Positions 6,714-13,349 of a DNA stretch of 13,349 nucleotides are shown here, one piece after another. This DNA is from Alphaproteobacteria bacterium (GTDB lineage: Bacteria; Pseudomonadota; Alphaproteobacteria; Rickettsiales; UBA8987): positions 1-13,349 of the forward strand of contig JAHFPR010000027.1 of NCBI GenBank assembly GCA_023269645.1, given 5' to 3'. Position 1 is the stretch's first letter. Each line of letters starts with the position of its first letter. The position numbers and the translations under genes were made by a program. The notes under the pieces were generated by a model. That model made no database searches. It was not told the origin of the DNA and saw nothing but the letters and a program-made list of their open reading frames with translations.

Positions 6714-7274
6714 ATGCAAAGGCGAAAAATCACAGGGCGGAGAGGGGCGGTGCTGCTGGCGTTCGCCGGGATGCTGCTGGCCGCCGCCGCCCACGCGGAA
6801 CCGCTGGCGATGGAGGATTTCAAAAAATACCTCGTCAAGCTGCGCGACCACGGGGTTGATCCGATGGATGCCTATATCATGAATCCCGAAGGTGAGCGCA
6901 TCACGCTCCGCAAATTCCGGGGCAAGCCGGTGCTGCTGCATTTCTGGGCGACGTGGTGCGCGCCGTGCATCGCGGAACTTCCGAAACTTGCCAAACTTGG
7001 CGCAGATATGGATAAGGAAGACTTGCAGGTGGTAGCGGTTTCGGAGGATTTCGGCGGCATTGACAAGGTGAAAGAATATTACAAGCGCACACAGATTACC
7101 ACGCTAACACCATATGCGGATGTGATGACGGGACTGGCCAATACGCTGGATATCACCCAACTTCCGGTTACGATTATTCTGGATAAAGACGGCAAGATTA
7201 TTGGCCGCACACAAGGTGCTGTGCACTGGGACGACACGGAGATACGTAACAAAATGTGCGAGCTTATCAACTGA
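6714..7274 (+). CDS. TlpA-like periplasmic thiol:disulfide oxidoreductase
   Basis: This 186-residue secreted thioredoxin-fold protein belongs to the TlpA/ResA group (AhpC-TSA/redoxin). The signal peptide has a basic start (MQRRKITGRR), a hydrophobic core, and an AHA site with predicted cleavage after residue 28. The fold shows KPVLLHFWATWCAPC, with the redox pair Cys82 and Cys85, and the cis-proline in QLPVT (Pro151). It acts in the periplasm, probably reducing disulfides in a client such as an apocytochrome or another exported protein; the client is not inferable. The ribosome site is weak. The divergent argH-thioredoxin arrangement is one I associate with alphaproteobacteria. Confidence 0.88.
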   Translation: MQRRKITGRRGAVLLAFAGMLLAAAAHAEPLAMEDFKKYLVKLRDHGVDPMDAYIMNPEGERITLRKFRGKPVLLHFWATWCAPCIAELPKLAKLGADMDKEDLQVVAVSEDFGGIDKVKEYYKRTQITTLTPYADVMTGLANTLDITQLPVTIILDKDGKIIGRTQGAVHWDDTEIRNKMCELIN

Positions 7275-7328
7275 AGCGCGAACCGTGCCCTGCGTTACCC
7301 GTTTTGCTATTATTCTCCTTGAATTCAT

Positions 7329-7336
7329 GCTAGAAT
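7329..7336 (+). promoter_or_regulatory. Possible extended -10 promoter of the response regulator
   Basis: TGCTAGAAT at 7328-7336 matches an extended -10 element (TG-N-TAGAAT). The best -35 candidate, TTGCTA at 7304-7309, is 21 bases away, too far for a normal promoter. The site is about 75 bases before the response regulator start. Confidence 0.22.
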
Positions 7337-7347
7337 GTCCGTAAACA

Positions 7348-7371
7348 GGACAGCCTGAAGGTATGCTGTCC
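7348..7371. other. Hairpin in the response regulator leader
   Basis: A perfect 7-base inverted repeat (GGACAGC 7348-7354, GCTGTCC 7365-7371) has a 10-base loop and lies 39 bases before the start codon. GCCTG at 7353-7357 can pair instead with CAGGC at 7373-7377, which would open the first stem. There is no T-tract. It could influence translation or be a regulator binding site. Confidence 0.3.
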
Positions 7372-7410
7372 ACAGGCACTGAAGCGAAGGGGACACGCGG
7401 AGGAAGCCCA

Positions 7411-7884
7411 ATGCAACGTATTCGCATACTTATCGTTGATAACGATCCGAAAATCGTCGATCTGCTGAAGGCGGTGTTCGACAGTTTCGGCTTTGCGAAA
7501 ATCACCACGGCGAAGGACGGCCAGCTCGGCCTCGCCATGATGCGCACCCGCAAATTCGACCTGGTGCTCTCCGACTGGCAGATGCCGGGGATGGACGGGC
7601 TGGAGTTCATCCGCCGTGTGCGCACCGATCCAAATTCTCCGGATTGTTTCGTGCCCATCATCATGATTACTGGCCGCGCAGAACGCGGAGATATTGAAAA
7701 GGCGCGGGATATGGGTGTTACCGAGTTCCTGGCCAAGCCCTTCACCATTGAGGATCTGCGCCTGCGCATCATCAGCGTGTTCGATCACCCGCGCGAGTTC
7801 GTGTTTGCGGGGCGTTATACCGGACCATCCCGCCGCCGCAAGAATCTGCCGTTTGATGGGAAAGACCGACGCAGCAAGGAATAA
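7411..7884 (+). CDS. CheY-like single-domain response regulator
   Basis: This 157-residue protein consists of one receiver domain plus a basic tail. The acidic pocket is Asp10 and Asp12 (VDND), the phosphorylation site is Asp55 (LVLSDWQMPGMDG), and the switch residues are Thr87 and Lys109 (FLAKPF). No output domain follows. The C-terminal 35 residues include REFVFAGRYTGPSRRRK and a second RR pair, a tail I recall from alphaproteobacterial receivers of this type. It presumably acts by protein contact. An in-frame ATG at 7363 is less likely because GGAGG at 7399-7403 marks 7411. The next gene starts 18 bases after its stop, so the two form an operon and probably one signalling unit. Confidence 0.9.
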   Translation: MQRIRILIVDNDPKIVDLLKAVFDSFGFAKITTAKDGQLGLAMMRTRKFDLVLSDWQMPGMDGLEFIRRVRTDPNSPDCFVPIIMITGRAERGDIEKARDMGVTEFLAKPFTIEDLRLRIISVFDHPREFVFAGRYTGPSRRRKNLPFDGKDRRSKE

Positions 7885-7902
7885 CGCAGGGAGCAAGAAT
7901 TT

Positions 7903-8418
7903 ATGGCTGAAAAGAAAATCATTACCAAAAAAGACGGGACAAAAGTTGTCGCACCCGATGACGGGCTTAAGAAGAAACTCGGCAAGACCAGCATCGAAAA
8001 AGTGCTGAGCGAGGAAAAAGTCAAGAGTGCCGAAAAAATCATCGAACGGGACGGTGATAATTTTTCCGACGATGCGATGAAAGATATAAAAATGGCGCAA
8101 CGGCATTTCAACACGCTCCGCACTGCTTTCGATGCCGGGCGGAGGGATGTTCAGGCACTCCCGGAATTCACCGATCTGCTGGATGCCGTGCTCAACATGA
8201 AAAGCCAGTCCGGTATGTATGGATTTGCCTTTGCCACCGCAATCGCCCGCTCGCTCCACGGGTTTTTCATTGAGAGAAATTGGCAAACGGAACGCGGAAT
8301 GCGCATCATCAACCTGCATCTCGATGCGCTCTCCCGTGTATTTTCGGGAAACATACGCGGTGACGGCGGCATTATCGGCAAGGATATAGTGGACGGGCTG
8401 GAGGAGATGGTGAAGTGA
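7903..8418 (+). CDS. Small helical protein paired with the response regulator
   Basis: This is a 171-residue soluble protein with no signal peptide and no named family that I recognise. The first 60 residues are charged and Lys-rich, with a short KKDGTKVVAPDDG motif. Residues about 70-170 are predicted to be a helical bundle, with MKDIKMAQRHFNTLRTAFDA, LLDAVLNMKSQSGMYGF and IARSLHGFF segments and a Gly-rich GNIRGDGG turn near the end. AGGGAG lies 11 bases before the ATG. The close pairing with a lone receiver and the helical-bundle character suggest a phosphotransfer-like, phosphatase-like or scaffold partner. His in ARSLHGFF is a possible phospho-acceptor, but I have no alignment to support that. 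It converges with the outer membrane factor gene, 21 bases apart, with no terminator between. Confidence 0.78.
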   Translation: MAEKKIITKKDGTKVVAPDDGLKKKLGKTSIEKVLSEEKVKSAEKIIERDGDNFSDDAMKDIKMAQRHFNTLRTAFDAGRRDVQALPEFTDLLDAVLNMKSQSGMYGFAFATAIARSLHGFFIERNWQTERGMRIINLHLDALSRVFSGNIRGDGGIIGKDIVDGLEEMVK

Positions 8419-8439
8419 GTATGGAGTGGTTAGAGCATT

Positions 8440-10035
8440 TTAATTCTTCACATCGTTCCCGAACACAGGCTGCGGGGGTTCCGGCACTTCCGTCACATCT
8501 TCCGCCGCATCTCTATCGCCCCCCCCCCAGCCGCCGCCCAGCGCGCGGATAAGCGCGATGGCGGTGAGGAAACGCTGGCCGCGCGTCTGCACGGCGGCGC
8601 GGTTGGCAGCAAGCGATGTACGCTGCTCGTCAATCACCTCGAAATAGTTGACCTCGCCTTCCTCGTAACGCTTCCGCGTGAGTTCCGTGGTGCGCTCCGC
8701 CGCCGAAGCCGCGCTGTCCAGCTTCAGCGATTGCGCCGCCAACAACCGCTGATCCGAGAGGTTATCCTCCACCTCACGGAAGGCAATCAGCACCTGCTGG
8801 CGATATTGGGCGACCGCCTCCTCATATGCGGCTTTCGCCGCATCCAGTTTGCCGAAATTTCGGCCACTGTCAAACAGGTTCCAGGAAAGTGCCGAACCCG
8901 CAAGCTGCCCCAGTGCCCAGGTGCGCCCCGACCAGTTAAAAATATCCTCCAGCGCGGTGGATTCATACCCGCCCGAAGCGGTGAGGGAGAGGTTGGGGAA
9001 GAACGCCGCGCGCGCCACGCCGATCCGCGCGTTCGCCGCCGCCATCGCGGATTCCGCCGCCGCAATATCCGGCCTGCGCTCCAGCAACGCGGAGGGAATG
9101 CCCGCCCGGATTTCCTGCGGGAAGCCTTCCAGCGGCACTTCCGCGATGCTGAAATCGGAGGGCATTTGCCCCAGTAGCACGGCAAGCGCGTGTTCCAGCG
9201 TTGCGCGCTGGCGATCCAGCATTAGCAGCCCGGCTTCCGTGCTGGCAAGCTCGCTTTGCGTGCGCGAGCTGTCCTGCTCCCCTGCTGCGCCCGCTTCATA
9301 GCGTTTCTGCATGATGCGCGCGGCTTCCTGGCGGAGGCCGATGGTGTCGCGGAGCAGTTTCCGTTCGGCATCCAGCGCGCGCAGCGAAAAATAATGCTGC
9401 GCCACATCCGCCTGAAGCATGAGCAACACACTGCGGTACGTGGCATCCTCCGCCTCCGCGTTATGGAAAAAGGACTTTTCCGTATCCCGCACCCGCCCGA
9501 AAAGATCCGCCTCGTAGGAAGCGGAACCCTGCGCGGAATAAAGCGTATAGGGCTTGAGCACCGCATTGGGATTGCCCCCAAACGCCGCGAGCGATGCGCT
9601 GGAAGGTTTCGCGCGCACCGCATTACCGCTAATATCCATATTTGGCAGGAAACTTGCCGCTTTGGAGCGTACCAGCGCGCGCGCTTCCTCCACCCGCGCG
9701 GAGGCCGCTTTCAGGGAGGGATTGGCCGCTTCGGCCTGCAGTTCCAACACATCGAGCGGCGCGTCATCAAACATTTTCCACCATGCACCGCGATGGCAAT
9801 TTTCAAACGGCATTGCCGTTTTCCACAAGCCGGGCGAGGCGACATCTTCCGCCGGTTGTTCCTTAAAAACAGCGGGCGGATTCATCTCCGGCACTTTAAA
9901 ATCCGGCGCGAGGGAGCAGGCGGAGAGGGCAATCGTCATTGCGAGGAATGTCATCCTGAGCGCAGCGAAGGATCTCATGAGGCGGGAGATCCTTCGCCTC
10001 TGGCTCAGGATGACAATGCTAAATAATCTACTCAT
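8440..10035 (-). CDS. NodT-family outer membrane lipoprotein (RND efflux OMF)
   Basis: This 531-residue outer membrane channel of the TolC/OprM/NodT group forms the exit duct of a tripartite RND pump. It has two repeated OEP domains with long coiled-coil helices; family landmarks include ALLERRPDI, ARAAFFPNLSLTASGGY and the C-terminal ALIRALGGGW. The lipobox LSAC places the lipidated Cys at residue 40. The start at 10035 overlaps the RND stop (ATGAGTAG) and has a strong GGGAGGG site, so translation is coupled to the pump. In-frame ATGs at residues 20, 28 and 33 would give shorter signal peptides; residue 20 gives the most normal one. Residues 6-34 are encoded by dispersed palindromic repeats. 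The tail after GGGW is 28 residues longer than usual and begins in a run of 10 G. Confidence 0.9.
   Translation of the reverse strand: MSRLFSIVILSQRRRISRLMRSFAALRMTFLAMTIALSACSLAPDFKVPEMNPPAVFKEQPAEDVASPGLWKTAMPFENCHRGAWWKMFDDAPLDVLELQAEAANPSLKAASARVEEARALVRSKAASFLPNMDISGNAVRAKPSSASLAAFGGNPNAVLKPYTLYSAQGSASYEADLFGRVRDTEKSFFHNAEAEDATYRSVLLMLQADVAQHYFSLRALDAERKLLRDTIGLRQEAARIMQKRYEAGAAGEQDSSRTQSELASTEAGLLMLDRQRATLEHALAVLLGQMPSDFSIAEVPLEGFPQEIRAGIPSALLERRPDIAAAESAMAAANARIGVARAAFFPNLSLTASGGYESTALEDIFNWSGRTWALGQLAGSALSWNLFDSGRNFGKLDAAKAAYEEAVAQYRQQVLIAFREVEDNLSDQRLLAAQSLKLDSAASAAERTTELTRKRYEEGEVNYFEVIDEQRTSLAANRAAVQTRGQRFLTAIALIRALGGGWGGGDRDAAEDVTEVPEPPQPVFGNDVKN
8519..8528. repeat. Ten-base C homopolymer in the outer membrane factor gene
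   Basis: The run is G10 on the coding strand, just after the conserved ALGGGW end of the channel. Loss of one base would replace the 28-residue tail with about 10 other residues and a stop; gain of one would leave about 4. The core channel would be intact in all three states. Confidence 0.85.
9935..10014. repeat. Dispersed palindromic repeat inside a coding region
   Basis: The left arm GTCATCCTGAGC to AGGATCT (9950-9975) and the right arm (9987-10014) are reverse complements apart from a 2-base length difference in the middle. They surround an 11-base loop. A second common motif, CGTCATTGCGAGGA, abuts at 9935-9948. Both motifs are well known as dispersed repeats in many bacterial genomes. 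Here they lie inside the signal peptide region of the outer membrane factor. Confidence 0.85.
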
Positions 10036-13000
10036 GCTTCCCTCCCTCCCCATGCAGCGCGGGTGGGGAAGCGGAATGCAGCTTCGCGCCGAACAGTGTG
10101 CGCAGCGTCACGTAGAATACCGGGGTCAGGAACAGCCCGAAGAAGGTGACACCGAGCATCCCCGAAAATACCGCAACCCCCATCGCATGGCGCATTTCCG
10201 CGCCCGCCCCTGTGGAAGTCACCAGCGGAACCACGCCCATCACGAACGCGAGCGAAGTCATCAGGATAGGCCGCAGCCGCAGCCTCGCCGCCTCCACCGC
10301 CGCTTCCTTCGGGGTTTTTCCTTCAAGCTCCAGCTCCCGCGCGAACTCCACGATCAGAATCGCGTTCTTGCAGGCCAGCCCCACCAGCACGATGAATCCG
10401 ATCTGCGTGAAAATGTTGTTATCGCCGCCCGAAAGCGACACGCCCGTGATGGCGCACAGCAGGCACATCGGCACGATGAAAATCACCGCAAGCGGCAGGG
10501 TCAGGCTTTCATACTGCGCAGCGAGCACAAGGAACACGAGCAGCACACACAGCGGAAACACATAAACCGCCGTATTGCCCGCGAGTATCTGCTGATAGGT
10601 CAGCTCCGTCCATTCAAAACTCATGCCTTTGGGGAGTGTGTCCTGCACAATCTGCGTAATCTCCGCCTGTGCCTGCCCGGAGGAAACGCCGGGCGCGGGG
10701 CCGCCGTTAATATCTGCGGTGCGGTAGGCGTTGTAGCGCATCGCACGCTCCGGCCCGTAACTTTGATGCACGGTGAGCACGCTGCCGAGCGGAACCATCT
10801 CGCCCGTTCCGTTCCGCACTTTCAGCCTGGTAATATCCTCCGCATGGGCGCGGAACGGCGCGTCGGCCTGCGCGACCACCTGATAAGTGCGGCCAAATTT
10901 ATTGAAATCATTGATATAGAGCGAGCCGAGATACACCTGCATCGTGTTGAAAATTTCCGTGACGGGCAGGCCAAGCTGGTGCGCCCTGGTACGATCAATA
11001 TCCACCTGAAGCTGCGGCACGTTGATCTGGTAACCGCTGAATACGCTGTACGGGTTCAGCAGCGGGTTCTGCCGTGCTTTCCCCTGAATCGCCTGCACCG
11101 CGCTGAAAAGTGCCTCATCCCCAAGATCGCCACGATCCTCGATCTGCAGCTTGAAGCCGCCCGTCGTCCCCAGCCCCAGGATGGGCGGCGGCGGCAGCAT
11201 CATCACGAACGCATCCTTGATCGCGCCGAACTGCCCGTTGAGCGCGCCCGAAATCGCCTGCGCGGAAAGCTCCGGCGCGCGCCGCTCCGCAAACGGCTTC
11301 AGCGTCACGAACACAATGCCCGCACTGGAGCTGGTGGTGAAGCCGTTGATGGAGAGGCCGGGGAACGCCACCGCGTGCTCCACGCCCGGCGTTTTCAGCG
11401 TGATGTCCGACATTTTCCGGATGACTTCCTCGGTGCGGTCGAGCGACGCGCCGTCCGGCAATTGCGCGAAGCCGATGAGGTATTGCTTATCCTGCGCAGG
11501 GAGATAGCCGACCGGAACGTGCGTGAAAAGCCGCACGGTGAGCAGGATCAGCAGCGCATACACGATGAGTGCCAGTGCCTTGCGGTTCAGCACTTTTTTC
11601 AGCCGCCCGGAATAGGCTTCCGCGCTGCTTTTGAAAAATCGGTTGAAGGGATCGAACAGCCAGCGCAGCCGCCTGTCCATCACGCGCGTGAGCCAATCCT
11701 CCTTCGCATCGTGGCCTTTGAGCAGCAGTGCCGCCATCGCCGGGCTGAAGGTGAGCGAGTTGAACGCCGAAATCACCGTGGAAATGGCGATAGTCAGTGC
11801 AAACTGGCGATAGAACTGCCCGGTCAGCCCGCTGATGAACGCGATCGGCACGAACACGGCGATCAGCGAAAGCCCGATGGCGATAATCGGGCTGCTCACT
11901 TCCCGCATCGCCTGATAGGCCGCGTCCCTCGGCGAAAGTCCTGCCTCGATGTTGCGCTCCACATTCTCCACCACCACGATCGCATCGTCCACTACAATGC
12001 CGATGGCAAGCACCAGTCCGAACAGCGAAAGCGCGTTGATCGAAAATCCGAACAGCAGCAGCAGGGCGAAGGTTCCCACGATGGAAACCGGCACGGCAAG
12101 CAGCGGAATAATCGAGGCGCGCCATGTCTGAAGGAACAATATCACCACCAGCACGACCAGTGCCACTGCTTCCAGCAGCGTATGGATGACTGCCTTGATG
12201 GAATCCTTCACGAATTCCGTGGGATCGTAGACGATGGTGTAATCCACATCTTCCGGGAAATCGCGTTTCAGTTCGCGCATCGTTTTGCGGACGTTGTCAG
12301 AAATTTCGATGGTGTTCGATCCGGGAGCCTGGAAAATGCCGAGTGCCACGGCGGGCTTGTTATCGAGCAGCGAGCGCAGGCTGTATTGCGAACTTCCAAG
12401 CTCGATGCGCGCCACGTCTTTCAGCCGCGTCACCGCGCCGTCCGGAGAGGTTTTGATGATGATGTCGCTGAATTCCTCCTCGCTCTGCAACCGCCCCTGC
12501 GCGTTCACGTTAAGCTGCAACTCCAGCCCCGGCGCGGAGGGCGAAGCACCGATCATCCCCGCCGCCACCTGCACGTTCTGCTCGCGCACGGCGTTCACCA
12601 CATCTGTGGCGGAAAGGCCGCGCGCGGCCACCTTCGAGGGATCAAGCCACAGCCGCATCGCGTAATCGCTGCCGCCGAACACCTCCACCTGGCCGATGCC
12701 GGGAAGCCTTGTGATGCGATCCTTCACGTTGAGCGTCGCATAATTGCCAAGATAGAGCATATCGTAATGCCCCTTCGGCGAAAACAGATGCACCACCATC
12801 GTGAGGTTGGAGGAGCTTTTGAGCGTGGTCACACCGAACTGGCGCACAATGTCCGGCAACCTGGGGAGTGCCTGGTTCACGCGGTTCTGCACAAGCTGCT
12901 GCGCCTTATCCGGATCGGTTCCGATCTTGAAGGTGATGGTGAGGCTCATCTGCCCGTCGCTCGTACCCTGCGAGAACATATAGAGCATATCCTCCACGCC

Positions 13001-13216
13001 GTTCACCTGCTCCTCCAGCGGCGCGGCCACGGTTTCCGCGATGGTTTTCGGGTTCGCGCCTGGGTACATCGCGTGCACCACCACCGAGGGCGGTATCACC
13101 TCCGGATATTCGGAAATCGGCAGCTTCCCGATCGCAATCAGCCCGCCGAGGAACACCAGCAGCGAGAGCACAGCAGCGAAAATCGGACGATCAATGAAAA
13201 AGCGCGAGATGTTCAT
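10028..13216 (-). CDS. RND efflux permease, HAE1 (AcrB/MexF-like) family
   Basis: This 1062-residue inner membrane trimer exports hydrophobic or amphipathic compounds using the proton gradient. The N-terminus MNISRFFIDRPIFAAVLSLL is the family's first membrane helix, with 12 helices in total and two large periplasmic loops. The proton-relay residues are present: Asp410 and Asp411 in GIVVDDAIVVVENVER, and Lys950 in VGLACKNAILIVEFA. GANPKTIAETVAAPLEEQ near 53-70 is the usual porter-domain block. The last about 14 residues (SPPALHGEGG and beyond) look encoded by a repeat. The start codon has no Shine-Dalgarno and is preceded 2 bases away by a 7-base repeat array. The adaptor (MFP) gene normally upstream is not in the window. 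Substrate range cannot be inferred. Confidence 0.95.
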   Translation of the reverse strand: MNISRFFIDRPIFAAVLSLLVFLGGLIAIGKLPISEYPEVIPPSVVVHAMYPGANPKTIAETVAAPLEEQVNGVEDMLYMFSQGTSDGQMSLTITFKIGTDPDKAQQLVQNRVNQALPRLPDIVRQFGVTTLKSSSNLTMVVHLFSPKGHYDMLYLGNYATLNVKDRITRLPGIGQVEVFGGSDYAMRLWLDPSKVAARGLSATDVVNAVREQNVQVAAGMIGASPSAPGLELQLNVNAQGRLQSEEEFSDIIIKTSPDGAVTRLKDVARIELGSSQYSLRSLLDNKPAVALGIFQAPGSNTIEISDNVRKTMRELKRDFPEDVDYTIVYDPTEFVKDSIKAVIHTLLEAVALVVLVVILFLQTWRASIIPLLAVPVSIVGTFALLLLFGFSINALSLFGLVLAIGIVVDDAIVVVENVERNIEAGLSPRDAAYQAMREVSSPIIAIGLSLIAVFVPIAFISGLTGQFYRQFALTIAISTVISAFNSLTFSPAMAALLLKGHDAKEDWLTRVMDRRLRWLFDPFNRFFKSSAEAYSGRLKKVLNRKALALIVYALLILLTVRLFTHVPVGYLPAQDKQYLIGFAQLPDGASLDRTEEVIRKMSDITLKTPGVEHAVAFPGLSINGFTTSSSAGIVFVTLKPFAERRAPELSAQAISGALNGQFGAIKDAFVMMLPPPPILGLGTTGGFKLQIEDRGDLGDEALFSAVQAIQGKARQNPLLNPYSVFSGYQINVPQLQVDIDRTRAHQLGLPVTEIFNTMQVYLGSLYINDFNKFGRTYQVVAQADAPFRAHAEDITRLKVRNGTGEMVPLGSVLTVHQSYGPERAMRYNAYRTADINGGPAPGVSSGQAQAEITQIVQDTLPKGMSFEWTELTYQQILAGNTAVYVFPLCVLLVFLVLAAQYESLTLPLAVIFIVPMCLLCAITGVSLSGGDNNIFTQIGFIVLVGLACKNAILIVEFARELELEGKTPKEAAVEAARLRLRPILMTSLAFVMGVVPLVTSTGAGAEMRHAMGVAVFSGMLGVTFFGLFLTPVFYVTLRTLFGAKLHSASPPALHGEGGKHE
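10036..10072. repeat. Imperfect palindrome at the RND-outer membrane factor junction
   Basis: GCTTCCCTCC at 10036-10045 and the GGGTGGGGAAGC at 10061-10072 form an imperfect inverted repeat around a GC-rich loop. It encodes the RND C-terminal tail and also supplies the G-rich ribosome site of the next gene. Confidence 0.4.
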
Positions 13217-13218
13217 AT

Positions 13219-13246
13219 GAGGCTGGGGATTAGGAGTTAGGGTTTA
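13219..13246. repeat. 7-base tandem repeat before the RND gene
   Basis: Units begin at 13219, 13226, 13233 and 13240, three of them variants of GGGATTA (GGGATTA, GGAGTTA, GGGTTTA); the first (GAGGCTG) is diverged. On the RND coding strand the array is C/T/A-rich and ends 2 bases before the ATG. Confidence 0.7.
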
Positions 13247-13321
13247 GTAACGGCCTCATGGTCATCATTTTTTGTAGTCCCTGAAGGGAAAGAATCCTTC
13301 CTGTTCTCCGTATTCTTTTCT

Positions 13322-13349
13322 AATCCCTGCCCCCCAATCCCTAATCCCT
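13322..13349. repeat. 7-base tandem repeat at the right edge
   Basis: Four units begin at 13322, 13329, 13336 and 13343. Three are exactly AATCCCT and one is a C-rich variant. A fifth, weaker unit may start at 13315. The array runs into the window edge and may continue. It is the reverse complement of the GGGATTR unit family seen at 4892 and 13226. Confidence 0.75.

Noticed and set aside
8409..8440. A possible further 7-base repeat in the gap between the convergent genes
   Set aside because: Only one pair of adjacent units matches reasonably (5 of 7 bases), and the next does not. This is too weak to count as an array.
9554..13240. A 1228-codon open frame on the plus strand, antisense to the RND and outer membrane factor genes
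   Set aside because: Its product is His/Arg/Gln-rich with no domain, and the opposite strand encodes two complete, well-recognised proteins. Long antisense frames are expected opposite GC-rich genes.

Overview
The window reads as a chromosomal segment of a GC-rich Gram-negative bacterium, most likely an alphaproteobacterium. The clues are the single LolC/LolF-type permease, the TIGR01459-type HAD hydrolase, the argH gene divergent from a TlpA-like thioredoxin, and the CheY-like regulator with a basic GP-RRR tail followed by a small helical partner. I could not fix the genus. Most genes look like GC-rich core genes. One gene (1876-2838) is clearly more AT-rich and sits inside an otherwise standard operon.

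Layout. Positions 1-344 hold no convincing gene, but they do hold a palindromic repeat, a good sigma70-type promoter, a terminator-like hairpin and a second long imperfect palindrome. Next come a small XRE-type regulator (345-572), lolC/lolF (613-1854), an unrecognised AT-rich gene (1876-2838) and lolD (2816-3610). These are followed by a RidA-family protein (3675-4145), a cluster of three hairpins, and a HAD class IIA hydrolase (4258-5175). argH (5197-6594) is on the minus strand and divergent from a secreted TlpA-like thioredoxin (6714-7274). Then come a single-domain response regulator (7411-7884) and a small helical protein (7903-8418). The right third is a minus-strand operon with an RND efflux pump (10028-13216) followed by its NodT-family outer membrane lipoprotein (8440-10035). 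The periplasmic adaptor expected upstream of the pump would lie beyond the right edge.

How the genes work together. LolCD extracts lipoproteins from the inner membrane, and the outer membrane factor is itself a predicted lipoprotein. The RND permease and outer membrane factor form two of the three parts of an efflux pump. The regulator and its helical neighbour look like a signalling pair. ArgH makes arginine, and RidA and the HAD hydrolase are likely housekeeping enzymes.

The most unusual signal is not a gene. Short degenerate tandem repeats with a period of exactly 7 bases occur at six places, with different unit sequences. Three of these arrays lie 2-10 bases upstream of the start codons of the HAD gene, argH and the RND gene, where a Shine-Dalgarno sequence would be expected. 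Two more lie in frame inside the HAD gene, at a point where the family normally has a short linker. A second theme is palindromic repeats recruited into coding sequence: about 29 residues of the outer membrane factor signal peptide are encoded by one, and the C-terminal tail of the RND pump by another.
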